DNA from: JBHYDC01 sp051861205
GTDB lineage: Bacteria > Pseudomonadota > Alphaproteobacteria > Rhizobiales > Pleomorphomonadaceae
Length of the DNA stretch: 64,000 nucleotides
NCBI GenBank assembly: GCA_051861205.1
Contig: JBHYDC010000002.1
Coordinates: 186,001 to 250,000 of the forward strand
Reading direction: 5' to 3'
Shown here: piece by piece, positions 50,468 to 59,700 of the stretch
Numbering within the stretch: the stretch's first letter is position 1
How the letters are laid out: the number at the start of each line of letters is the position of its first letter
Made by a program: the position numbers and the translations under genes
The notes under the pieces: model-generated
What the model was told of the DNA's origin: nothing
Seen by the model: the letters and a program-made list of their open reading frames with translations, nothing else
Databases searched by the model: none

Positions 50468-50518
50468 GTTTTGAGGGCGGGAGGAGTTGTTGGGGTGAGG
50501 AACGGCAGCGCTGGGGAG

Positions 50519-50674
50519 ACCCTTCTCCCCTTGGGAGAAGGTGCCGCGCGAGCGGCGGATGAGGGGTAATCTTGCTGATCCGTCTACGCGCAAAACGGTC
50601 GTCAGGGGCGGATAGGGGGTGCACGACCCCTCATCCGTCGCTGCCGCGACACCTTCTCCCACAAGGGGAGAAGG
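50519..50674. repeat. Inverted pair of REP-like repeats between ppsR and bchG
   Basis: The left arm (50519-50567) runs ACCCTTCTCCCCTTGGGAG to CGGATGAGGGGT and the right arm (50626-50674) is its inverted counterpart, ACCCCTCATCCG to ACAAGGGGAGAAGG. Each arm has its own internal CTTCTCCC/GGGAGAAG dyad, and a 58-base spacer separates them. The arms are of the CCTTCTCCC...GATGAGGGG type seen as intergenic repeats in many Alphaproteobacteria. Confidence 0.75.
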
Positions 50675-50705
50675 AAAGGTTGACGTCGAGAGGAAGAGGA
50701 CGCGC

Positions 50706-50760
50706 TGTCTTCCTTGGAAGACAACCCTTCCAGCCGCTTTGCACCTTCCCCTGAGGGGAA
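50706..50760 (-). terminator. Two hairpins after ppsR, possible transcription end
   Basis: TGTCTTCC/GGAAGACA forms an 8-bp stem at 50706-50723 and TTCCCC/GGGGAA a 6-bp stem at 50746-50760, both just after the ppsR stop. Neither is followed by a long T-run on the leftward strand, so the terminator call is tentative. The 345-base gap 50421-50765 holds these hairpins, the REP pair and the bchG promoter region, and no gene. Confidence 0.4.
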
Positions 50761-50765
50761 CAATC

Positions 50766-52205
50766 TCAGCCCTCGTAAGGGCCGAGGTCGCCGATGCCGA
50801 AGCGGTGGAGTTTGGCGTAGAGGCTCTGGCGGCTGAGGCCGAGGATCTGGGCGGCGGATGCGCGGTTGTCGTCGGTGAGCTTCAGCGCGGCTTCGATGCA
50901 CATCTGCTCGATCATGTCGGTCGTTTCGCGAACGAGATCCTTCAGCGGCATGGTGCCGACGAGCTGGGTCAGGTTCTCGACCGACGGCGACAGGCCGGCT
51001 TCGCGAGCAAAGGTCTGGCCGGAGCGGCGGCGCGCCATGCGTATGATCATGCCGATGCAGGGGCGGTCGGTGTCGGACACATAGACCGCCGTCACGTCGA
51101 CGCTTTCGTTGGCGCCGAGTTCGCCCCGGGCGATCGTCGCGAAATCGCGAATCGCGCCATGCTCGCGAAGGTTTGAAACGAGAAGGTTCACGTCCACGCC
51201 CGGACGGCCGATCCAACGCTCGACACTGGCGCCGCGCGCCTGATCGATGCTGGCAAGCTCGACCAGTTCGAGGAAGGAATGATTGGCTTCCAGGATGTGC
51301 CCGTCTGGATCGATCGCGACGAAGGCTTCGGGGAAGCGCTTCAAAAGTTCAACACTCTGGAGCGCGGACCGGACGACGCCGCTGCCGCCCTCATCGCCGT
51401 TGCGGGGCGACAGGCGCACGAGCAGATATTGCTGGTTGTCCTGGCGGAACAAGGTCGCGCCGGCGGCAAATTCCACCACGGCGCCCGGTAGCTTCAAAAC
51501 GCCCTCGTCTGCCCGGCCGATGGCCCTGGCGGAAAGGATCAGCGATTCCAGATCGCCCTTGGATGAGGGATCAAACAGATCGCGGAAGGCGCGGTCCACC
51601 ATGCGTGAAACGTCGAGACCCATGAGTCGCCCAGCGGCCGGGTTCGCCTCGACGATCTTTCCGGTGCCGATGTCGACAATCACGACGGCCTCGGAGGCCA
51701 TCTGGAACAAGAGCCGGTAGCGGGTTTCCGCGTTGCGCAGCCGCGCGTAATCGCGCTCCATGGACCGCTGGATATCGACGACGCGCTGCTGAAGGCGGGA
51801 GACGATCGTCAAATCGCGGCCGAACACGACCACATCGCCAGCCGGACCGAGCCGAACGGCGGTGCAGCTTACCGGAACGCTGGAGCCGTCGGCGGTGAGA
51901 TAATTCACCTCGCGCCAACGGGTCTTGTCGTGCTCGGTCGCCTCGTCGAGAAGCGACTTGGTCTTTTGGCGGCTATCGCCGGCGACCAGATCGATCCACT
52001 GTTTGCCGATCCATTCGTCGAAATTGAGAGCTGCGACTTCGTCGCTGCCGAGCGCGACGTCGACAACAGCACCCAGCGGATCGATCACCAGCGTTATGTC
52101 CGCCGATGCTTCGAGGAGAACCGCAGCGACCTTGACGCCGACTTCCGGAAACCAGTTTTCAGGTTTTCGGAATCGGCGCGCCGCTTTAGGAGATACGACG
52201 TCCAT
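50766..52205 (-). CDS. ppsR: Photosynthesis repressor PpsR (CrtJ)
   Basis: A 479-residue redox-responsive repressor of bch, crt and puc genes. An N-terminal PAS-like domain (about 25-135) is followed by a coiled Q-linker (about 135-160), PAS1 and PAS2 (about 160-270 and 285-390) and a C-terminal Fis-type HTH (ASAAQILGLSRQSLYAKLHRFGI, about 449-471). Cysteines are at 114, 383 and 436; Cys436 in MIEQMCIEAAL is the conserved one next to the HTH, while the linker-side cysteine of Rhodobacter PpsR/CrtJ has no counterpart. It lies 29 bases after aerR in the same direction, so the antirepressor and repressor are made together. Confidence 0.95.
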   Translation of the reverse strand: MDVVSPKAARRFRKPENWFPEVGVKVAAVLLEASADITLVIDPLGAVVDVALGSDEVAALNFDEWIGKQWIDLVAGDSRQKTKSLLDEATEHDKTRWREVNYLTADGSSVPVSCTAVRLGPAGDVVVFGRDLTIVSRLQQRVVDIQRSMERDYARLRNAETRYRLLFQMASEAVVIVDIGTGKIVEANPAAGRLMGLDVSRMVDRAFRDLFDPSSKGDLESLILSARAIGRADEGVLKLPGAVVEFAAGATLFRQDNQQYLLVRLSPRNGDEGGSGVVRSALQSVELLKRFPEAFVAIDPDGHILEANHSFLELVELASIDQARGASVERWIGRPGVDVNLLVSNLREHGAIRDFATIARGELGANESVDVTAVYVSDTDRPCIGMIIRMARRRSGQTFAREAGLSPSVENLTQLVGTMPLKDLVRETTDMIEQMCIEAALKLTDDNRASAAQILGLSRQSLYAKLHRFGIGDLGPYEG

Positions 52206-52234
52206 AGTGGCGCTACGCCTTTGTGTGACCGCGC

Positions 52235-53146
52235 TCAGCCTTGATTTGCGGCGGCCTTGATCATGGTCTGTATTTGGCTGATCGCCTCGCGTCCGTCAAC
52301 CGCAGTACCGTCTGCACCCACTTCGTGCACCCGGTCAGGGTTATCAAGGATGCAACGCCCTCCAACAAGAACGAACATATTCTTGTTTCGCGAAGACTTG
52401 CGCGTTTCCCGAATCAGGTTGGAAAGCGGAGCAAGTCGTTCTTGAACGCTGATGGAAAAGCCGACGGCTGTGAACCAGTTCGTCTTGGAAATCTGGATGA
52501 TTTCCGAAGGGTTGCCTTCCGTGAGGCACGTCACATCCCAGTTGGCGCGCCGGAAGAATTCTTCCAGCATCAAAACGCCGAAGGAATGCTGCTCGCCCGG
52601 ACAGTTGGCAAGCAGGATGCGCCCGACCGGCTCCTGCTGGCGCGACGGCTCGTCCTCGAAGGCGCGTCCATAGTGGCGCAGCACCTGTTGGAGGCCGCCA
52701 AGCCCGAGCGTGACGGAGGCAAAGCTGCACTCGTCCGACATCCACATATCGCCAAGGCGGCGGGCGGCGGGAGCGAGGAGATCGAGATAAATCGTTTCAA
52801 GCGAGTGTTGTCCGGCACGCAGCGCGTCGACCTCGGCAAGCGCTTCCGAGACGTCGCCGGACATGACCATACGAACGAGCCGCTCGACGGAACCGGCATC
52901 CAGGGTCGCGGTGCGCGCGGTTGCGCGCAGATCGATCCGGTGCGCCAAGAGAAGGCGAGGTATGATGTCCGCTTCGATCGTTTGGGCAAGCCGAGAAGCG
53001 ATGTCTTGCGGTACGGGAAGCGAGCCGCAGTCATCAGTTGAATCAGCGCTCGATTGGTCGTGGAGATGAGCCAGTCCGCCGGCCCCTCGAACGGTGGTGT
53101 CGGTGAAACAATCCCGGTTTCCGGAGACCTGTTCCAGCCCAGCCAT
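52235..53146 (-). CDS. aerR: AerR/PpaA, cobalamin-binding antirepressor of PpsR
   Basis: A 303-residue regulator with a B12-binding domain. The helical cap has EIYLDLLAPAARRLGDMW-type residues (about 118-136) followed by SDECSF, and the Rossmann part has ILLANCPGEQHSFGVLMLEEFFRRANWDV, in which His187 in ExHxxG replaces the usual DxHxxG and is the probable cobalt ligand. In Rhodobacter, AerR with light-sensitive cobalamin modifies DNA binding by CrtJ/PpsR. The N-terminal 45 residues are variable. A very strong GGGGGGAGAG binding site precedes the ATG, so expression may be high. It is divergent from bchF. Confidence 0.93.
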   Translation of the reverse strand: MAGLEQVSGNRDCFTDTTVRGAGGLAHLHDQSSADSTDDCGSLPVPQDIASRLAQTIEADIIPRLLLAHRIDLRATARTATLDAGSVERLVRMVMSGDVSEALAEVDALRAGQHSLETIYLDLLAPAARRLGDMWMSDECSFASVTLGLGGLQQVLRHYGRAFEDEPSRQQEPVGRILLANCPGEQHSFGVLMLEEFFRRANWDVTCLTEGNPSEIIQISKTNWFTAVGFSISVQERLAPLSNLIRETRKSSRNKNMFVLVGGRCILDNPDRVHEVGADGTAVDGREAISQIQTMIKAAANQG

Positions 53147-53213
53147 GGGACTCTCCCCCCATTTACCCGCCTGTTCCGACGGCTTCTGTTAAGGCACACC
53201 GTACGGCTGAATA

Positions 53214-53231
53214 TGTCAAGGCGCTTATACG
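53214..53231 (+). promoter_or_regulatory. PpsR-type box, aerR side
   Basis: TGTCAAGGCGCTTATACG, i.e. TGT-N12-ACG, 68 bases upstream of the aerR start. It shares TGTCA and GCTT with the boxes at 50450 and 53332. The position suggests autoregulation of the aerR-ppsR pair. Confidence 0.55.
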
Positions 53232-53315
53232 CAGATATACCTGACACGCGCCTGCCCACTTTCGTTCAAGGCGAAAAACTGTAGATATTGCTTAGGGTTA
53301 CGATATCTGTAGAAA

Positions 53316-53349
53316 TGTAAAAATATATAGACGTCAAGCGGAATTGACA
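53316..53349. promoter_or_regulatory. Two abutting PpsR-type boxes upstream of bchF
   Basis: TGTAAAAATATATAGACG (53316-53333, plus strand) and, on the minus strand, TGTCAATTCCGCTTGACG (53332-53349) are both TGT-N12-ACG and overlap by two bases. They end 60 bases before the bchF start. Paired boxes are how PpsR/CrtJ binds cooperatively at bch promoters; the AT-rich first box may overlap the -10/-35 region of the bchF operon. Confidence 0.65.
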
Positions 53350-53408
53350 GTTTTGGTGGTCCGCCTTAGCTTGGTAAGCAATGGACACCAGCATGCAGGA
53401 CCCATCCG

Positions 53409-53906
53409 ATGCGAAAGCATCCCTCGCCAGGCACACCCAGCAAAAGCCTCTACACGAAAGAGGAACGGATCCGACGTGACCGGTCTCGCTGGACCCTGGT
53501 TCAGGGAATTCTGGCGCCGCTGCAATTCTTCGTATTCCTGGTGAGCTTGACCCTAGTTCTGCGCTATCTCGTGACAGGTAACGGCTTTGAAATCGCGGCC
53601 ATCTCCGTTGTGATCAAAACGCTGGTTCTCTATACGATCATGGTTACGGGATCGCTGTGGGAACACGACGTCTACGGCAAATACTTGTTCGCTCCGGCCT
53701 TCTTTTGGGAAGACGCGGTGAGCATGGTGGTGATTGCGCTCCACACGCTCTATCTCGCCGGGCTCTATCTCGATCTCTTCGCGCCCGCCGTTTTGATGGG
53801 TATCGCGCTCGCCGCTTACGTTACCTACGTCGTCAACGCCGGCCAGTTCCTTTTGAAGCTCAGATCCGCACGGCGGGACGTGGCGATGATCGGAGGCGCG
53901 GCATGA
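53409..53906 (+). CDS. bchF: 2-vinyl bacteriochlorophyllide hydratase
   Basis: A 165-residue integral membrane enzyme that hydrates the C3 vinyl group of the chlorin ring, an early step from chlorophyllide towards bacteriochlorophyllide a. It starts with a basic segment YTKEERIRRDRSRWTLVQGILAPLQFFVFLVSL and shows about four helices, with WEHDVYGKYLFAPAFFWEDAVSM as the most conserved block. The length is canonical. A modest AGGA binding site lies nine bases before the ATG. It is the first gene of the rightward operon and its stop overlaps bchN by four bases. Confidence 0.94.
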   Translation: MRKHPSPGTPSKSLYTKEERIRRDRSRWTLVQGILAPLQFFVFLVSLTLVLRYLVTGNGFEIAAISVVIKTLVLYTIMVTGSLWEHDVYGKYLFAPAFFWEDAVSMVVIALHTLYLAGLYLDLFAPAVLMGIALAAYVTYVVNAGQFLLKLRSARRDVAMIGGAA

Positions 53907-55210
53907 GCGCCCTCAGCCAGCCACCCAGTCAGCCTGCGAGCGAGCTTAAAACCGGCTGCGATGCACCGGTTCTGCACGAGCGGGGCCAGCGCGAGGTTTT
54001 CTGCGGGCTGACGGGCATCGTTTGGCTGCACCGCAAGATCAAGGATGCGTTTTTCCTGGTGGTGGGCTCGCGGACTTGTGCGCATCTGATCCAGTCCGCC
54101 GCCGGCGTGATGATCTTCGCCGAGCCGCGCTTTGCGACCGCCATCATCGACGAGCGGGATCTTGCCGGGCTGGCCGATATTCATGAGGAACTCGACCGCG
54201 AAGTCGGTCGGCTCATCGCGCGGCGGCCGGATATCAAGCTGCTGTTCCTCGTCGGATCCTGCCCGAGCGAGGTGATCAAGATCGATCTGTCGCGCGCGGC
54301 GTCGCGGCTTTCGAGCAAATTCGGCGCGAATGGCCCGCGCGTTCTGAACTATTCGGGCAGCGGTATCGAGACGACGTTCACGCAAGGCGAGGATGCATGT
54401 CTGGCGGCGCTGGTTGACGATCTCAAGGCCGAGCCGGCTGGCGCTGCGCCCTCGCTGATGGTGGTCGGCGCCCTCGCGGATGTGGTCGAAGATCAGTTCC
54501 GGCGGCTGTTCGAAGAGCTTGGTATCGGGCCGGTGTCGTTCCTGCCGGCGCGCACGGCGGGTAGCATGCCGGCGGTCGGGCCGAATACGCGGTTCCTTTT
54601 GGCGCAGCCTTTCCTTGGGGAAACCGCTCGGCGGCTGGAAGAGCGCGGCGCCAAGCATTTGCCGGCACCTTTCCCGCTCGGCGCCGAAGGCACGACGGCT
54701 TGGCTGCGGGCTGCGGCCGACGCATTCGGCGTGACGGAGGCGCAGTTCAAGCTGGCGACCGGCGCACGGGCGGCCCGGGCCACGCAGGCGATCGCCAAAT
54801 ACAAGGCGGAGCTTCAGGGCAAGCGGGTGTTCTTCTTCCCCGACAGCCAGCTTGAAGTGCCGTTGGCGCGCTTTTTGGCTCGGGAAGCGGGCATGGAGCT
54901 GACGGAGGTCGGCACGCCCTACCTGCATCGCGGGCATCTGGCGGCCGACTTGAAGCTGTTGCCGGCCGATATTCTTCTCAGCGAAGGCCAGAATGTCGAT
55001 CGCCAGCTCGATCGGTGCCGGGCGGAAAAGCCGGATCTGGTCGTCTGCGGGCTCGGGCTTGCCAATCCGCTGGAGGCGGAGGGGTTCGCGACGAAATGGT
55101 CGATCGAAACCGTGTTTACGCCGATCCAGGGCTATGAGCAGGCTGGCGATCTCGCCGAGCTGTTCCACCGGCCGCTGCATCGCCGCGCCGTACTTCGGGG
55201 GCTCGCATGA
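53903..55210 (+). CDS. bchN: Light-independent protochlorophyllide reductase subunit N
   Basis: A 435-residue nitrogenase-like subunit of the dark-operative protochlorophyllide oxidoreductase. Cys34, Cys59 and Cys120 (in VFCGLTG, SRTCAH and GSCPSE) have the 25- and 61-residue spacing of the three cysteine ligands that BchN contributes to the [4Fe-4S] NB-cluster. The start ATG overlaps the bchF stop; a longer frame upstream lies within bchF and is spurious. With BchB it forms the catalytic tetramer that reduces ring D of protochlorophyllide, receiving electrons from BchL. Confidence 0.96.
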   Translation: MSALSQPPSQPASELKTGCDAPVLHERGQREVFCGLTGIVWLHRKIKDAFFLVVGSRTCAHLIQSAAGVMIFAEPRFATAIIDERDLAGLADIHEELDREVGRLIARRPDIKLLFLVGSCPSEVIKIDLSRAASRLSSKFGANGPRVLNYSGSGIETTFTQGEDACLAALVDDLKAEPAGAAPSLMVVGALADVVEDQFRRLFEELGIGPVSFLPARTAGSMPAVGPNTRFLLAQPFLGETARRLEERGAKHLPAPFPLGAEGTTAWLRAAADAFGVTEAQFKLATGARAARATQAIAKYKAELQGKRVFFFPDSQLEVPLARFLAREAGMELTEVGTPYLHRGHLAADLKLLPADILLSEGQNVDRQLDRCRAEKPDLVVCGLGLANPLEAEGFATKWSIETVFTPIQGYEQAGDLAELFHRPLHRRAVLRGLA

Positions 55211-56787
55211 AGCTCACGGTTTGGACATACGAGGGGCCTCCCCATGTCGGCGCGATGCGCGTCGCGACGGGGATGACCGACGTGCATTACGTGCTGCACG
55301 CGCCGCAGGGCGATACCTATGCCGATCTCCTGTTCACGATGATCGAGCGCCGCTCGGCCCGCCCGCCTGTGACCTACACGACGTTTCAGGCGCGCGATCT
55401 TGGCGGAGACACGGCGGAAATCTTCAAGACGGCGGCGCGCGAGGCCTATGAGCGGTTCCAGCCGGCGGCGATGTTGGTGGGCTCGTCCTGCACCGCCGAA
55501 TTGATCCAGGATGATCCGGCGGGCCTCGCCAAAGCTCTGGCGCTGCCGATCCCGGTGGTGCCGCTGGAATTGCCGTCCTATCAGCGCAAGGAAAACTGGG
55601 GCGCGTCGGAAACATTCTACCAGATCGTGCGGGCGCTCGCCGGCCCGCGCGCCCCGGCGCCGGGCACCGACCGGGCACCGCGCGAGGCGGGACGGCGGCC
55701 GACGTGCAATCTGCTCGGGCCGACGGCGCTGGGCTTCCGGCACCGGGACGATGTGACCGAGATTACCCGGCTTCTCGCTCGGATCGGCGTCGATGTGGCC
55801 GTGGTTGCGCCGATGGGCGCGTCGGCGGCGGATATCGCGCGGCTTGGCGACGCCGATTTCAACGTGGTGCTCTACCCGGAAATCGGGATGCAGGCGGCGC
55901 GCTGGCTGACGCGGACCTTCGGGCAGCCGTCGGTCGATACAGTGCCGATCGGGATCGGGGCGACGCGGGCGTTCATCGCCGAGGTGGGAGCGGTCGCCGG
56001 TATCGACGTGACTGCGCTTCTCGCCGAGGAAAGCTCGCGGTTGCCGTGGTACTCGCGGTCCGTCGACAGCACCTATCTCACGGGCAAGCGGGTGTTCGTG
56101 TTCGGCGACGCCAGCCACGCGGTGGCGGCGGCGCGTGTGGCGCGCGACGAGCTTGGGTTCAAGGTGGTCGGCATCGGCACCTACTCCCGCGAATTCGCCC
56201 GCGAGGTTCGCGCGGCGGCGGCCGAGCATGGCGTCGAGGCGCTGATTTCAGACGATTATCTCGACGTGGAAGATTGCATCACCGCGTTGCAGCCCGAACT
56301 GGTGCTCGGCACCCAGATGGAGCGGCATATCGCCAAGCGTCTCGGCGTGCCCTGCGCGGTGATTTCCGCGCCCGTGCATGTGCAGGATTTCCCCGCCCGC
56401 TACTCGCCCCAGATGGGGTTCGAGGGCGCGAACGTGCTGTTCGACACCTGGGTCCATCCGCTGATGATGGGCCTTGAGGAGCATCTCCTCGGCATGTTCC
56501 GGGGCGATGACGAATTCGCCGACGGGGCTGCGCCGTCGCATCTCGGGCCGGCTGCCGCCTTGCCGGCGGCGGCGATGGCCGCGCCGCAAACTACAAACCC
56601 GATCGTCGTGACCGAGGCGGTCCATGCGCCGGCTTGGACCATGGAAGCTGAACTCGAACTGAAGAAGATCCCGTTTTTCGTGCGCGGCAAAGCGCGGCGG
56701 AACACGGAAGCCTTTGCCCTGACCTCAGGCGTCACCGCAATCACGGTGGAGACCTTGTATGATGCAAAAGCGCATTTCGGCCGCTGA
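55207..56787 (+). CDS. bchB: Light-independent protochlorophyllide reductase subunit B
   Basis: A 526-residue partner of BchN. MKLTVWTYEGPPHVGAMRVATGMTDVHYVLHAPQGDTYADLL includes Asp36, the unusual aspartate ligand of the NB-cluster. The central nitrogenase-like domain and the C-terminal PPR helix region WTMEAELELKKIPFFVRGKARRNTEAFA, conserved in BchB/ChlB, are complete. The ATG overlaps the bchN stop by four bases, and the gene overlaps bchH by 29 bases. Confidence 0.96.
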   Translation: MKLTVWTYEGPPHVGAMRVATGMTDVHYVLHAPQGDTYADLLFTMIERRSARPPVTYTTFQARDLGGDTAEIFKTAAREAYERFQPAAMLVGSSCTAELIQDDPAGLAKALALPIPVVPLELPSYQRKENWGASETFYQIVRALAGPRAPAPGTDRAPREAGRRPTCNLLGPTALGFRHRDDVTEITRLLARIGVDVAVVAPMGASAADIARLGDADFNVVLYPEIGMQAARWLTRTFGQPSVDTVPIGIGATRAFIAEVGAVAGIDVTALLAEESSRLPWYSRSVDSTYLTGKRVFVFGDASHAVAAARVARDELGFKVVGIGTYSREFAREVRAAAAEHGVEALISDDYLDVEDCITALQPELVLGTQMERHIAKRLGVPCAVISAPVHVQDFPARYSPQMGFEGANVLFDTWVHPLMMGLEEHLLGMFRGDDEFADGAAPSHLGPAAALPAAAMAAPQTTNPIVVTEAVHAPAWTMEAELELKKIPFFVRGKARRNTEAFALTSGVTAITVETLYDAKAHFGR

Positions 56788-59700
56788 GCCGACGCCGATC
56801 GGCGTCGCGATCGTCACGCTCGACACGCACCTTGCCGGTGTGGTGGAGCGGGCCGGCCACATTTTGCGCCGCGATCTGCCGGGGCTGAACCTGACGCTGC
56901 ATGCGGCGACCGAGTGGGACGGCGATCCGGATGCGCTGGAGGTCTGCCGCCGTACGGTCGCGAAAGCCGACATCGTGATCGTCAACATGATGTTCATGGA
57001 AGACCATGTGCGGGCGATCATGCCGGCGCTGGAAGCGCGCCGCGCCGACTGCGACGCCATGCTGTGCTGCATGTCGATGGGCGAAGTCACCAAGCTGACG
57101 CGCCTCGGCCGCTTCGATATGAGCGCGCCGCAGGGCCCGGCGATGAGCCTTCTGAAACGATTGAAACCGAAGGGCACCGGCGGCGGCAAGACGAGCGCCG
57201 GCGCCAACCAGATGAAGATGCTGCGGCAGATCCCGAAGTTCCTGAAATTCATTCCGGGCACCGCGCAGGACGTGCGGGCCTATTTCCTCGGCCTGCAATA
57301 TTGGCTGGCGGGAAGCGAGGCGAACGCGGTCAATTTGGTGCGGCTGCTGATCGAGCGCTATGCGGCAGGGCCGCGCGCCGGACTTCGTTCGGCCGTGAAA
57401 TCCGCGCCGCCGGTGGATTATCCCGACGTCGGCGTCTATCACCCGCGCCTTCCCGAACGGATCGTGGAGACCGTGGATGCGCTGCCGCGTCCGGCGAACT
57501 TCGTGCGCGGCACCGTGGGGCTGATCGTGCTCCGGTCCTATGTGCTCGCGGGGAATGCGGCGCATTATGACGGTGTGATCGCGGCGCTGGAGGCGCGCGG
57601 GCTCAAGGTGGTGCCGGCATTCGCGGCGGGGCTCGATGCGCGGCCGGCGATGGAGCGGTTCTTCTTTGCGGAGGGGCGGCCGGCGGTGGACGCGGTGGTG
57701 TCGCTGACGGGGTTCTCGCTGGTCGGCGGACCCGCTTACAACGACGCGCGGGCGGCGGAAGAAATTCTTGCCCGGCTCGACGTGCCCTATCTCGCGGCGC
57801 ATCCGGTGGAGTTCCAAACGCTGGAAGCCTGGGGCGCGTCCGAGCGGGGGCTCAGCCCCGTCGAAGCGACCATGATGGTGGCGATCCCCGAGCTTGACGG
57901 CGCGACCGGGCCGATGGTGTTCGGCGGGCGCTCGCAGGTGGCGAGCGGGACCGCGCAGCGCGATATGACCAGCGATGCGGACCGCGCCGGAATGCTGGCC
58001 GCGCGCGTCGATCGTCTCGTGACGCTGCGGAAAACGCCGGTCGGCGAGCGGCGCATCGCGATGGTGCTGTTCAATTTTCCGCCCAACGCCGGGGCTGTCG
58101 GATCGGCGGCGTATCTCTCGGTCTTCGCCTCGCTGCACAACACGCTGAAGGGCATGGCGGCGGCCGGATATTCGGTGGACGTGCCGGCCAGTGTGGACGA
58201 GCTTAGGACCGCGCTGCTGGAGGGCAATTCCAAGCGCTATGGCACGGTGGCGAATGTTCACGTGCGCATTCCGGTCGAGGATCATGTCCGGCGCGAGCCG
58301 CATCTCGCCGCCATCGAGGCGCAGTGGGGACCGGCTCCGGGGCGGCAGAACACGGACGGGCGCAGCCTGTTCGTGCTCGGCGCGAGCTTCGGCAACGTGC
58401 TCGTGGCGTTGCAGCCGGCGTTCGGGATCGAGGGCGATCCGATGCGGCTGCTGTTCGAGCGCTCGTTCACGCCGACCCATGCGTTCACGGCTTTCTATCG
58501 GCATCTGCGCGAGGATTTCGGGGCGCATGCGGCGCTGCATTTCGGCACGCACGGGGCGCTCGAATTCATGCCGGGCAAGCAGACGGGGCTGTCGTCCTCG
58601 TGCTGGCCGGACCGGCTGATCGGCGATCTGCCGAACGTCTATCTCTATGCGGCGAACAACCCCTCAGAGGGCATGCTGGCCAAGCGCCGGTCGGCGGCGA
58701 CGCTGGTGTCTTATATGACGCCGCCGGTGGCCTCGGCCGGGCTCTATCGCGGGCTCTTGGATCTGAAGGCCGGTCTGATGCGCTGGCGCGGGCTGGAGCC
58801 TGACGCAGTGGACGAGCGGGCGGATTTGGCCACCCTGGTGCAGTCGCTGGCGGCGGCGGTTGAACTGGCTCCGCTCGATCCGCTGTGGGATGCGGGCGAG
58901 CGGGATGCCCGCATCGAGGCGCTGACGGCGGCGGTTTACGAGCTTGAGACGGCGCTGATCCCGCAGGGCTTGCATGTCGTGGGTGAGGCTCCGTCCGATG
59001 CGGCGAAGGTGGAGCTGCTGGTCGCCGTCGCCGAATCGGCGCATGGCGTGACGCCGGTTCGGGCGGCGCTTGAGGCGCTGGTGGCGGGCGTTGCGATCGC
59101 GGATGTTCGGGCGCTGGATCCGGCTGTGCCTGCCTCGACGTTCGACAGTCTGGCCGCGACGGCGCGTCAGCTCGGTGAGGACAGCGAAATTCCCGGCCTG
59201 CTCAGGGCGCTCGACGGGCGGTATATTCGCCCGGCGCCCGGCGGCGATCTCTTGCGCACGCCGGATGTGCTGCCGACGGGGCGCAATCTGCACGGCTTCG
59301 ACCCGTTCCGGATCCCGAGCGCTTTCGCGGTGGCGGATGGGGCGCGTCAGGCGGCGCGGCTTCTGGCTCGCAGCGAGGCGGATGGGCTCGGGTTCCCGAA
59401 ATCTATCGCGATCGTGCTGTGGGGCACCGACAATCTGAAGAGCGAGGGCGGGCCGATCGCTCAGGCGCTGGCGCTGATCGGCGCGCGGCCCCGGTTCGAC
59501 AGCTATGGCCGCGCGACCGGCGCGGAGCTGATCCCGCTGGCCGAGCTTGGCCGGCCGCGGGTTGATGTGGTGATCACGCTGTCTGGCATCTTCCGCGACC
59601 TCCTGCCGCTTCAGACCAAGATGCTGGCGGAAGCGGCGCTGCTGGCGGCGATGGCGGACGAGCCTGAGGACCAGAATTTCGTGCGCCATAACGCGCTCGC

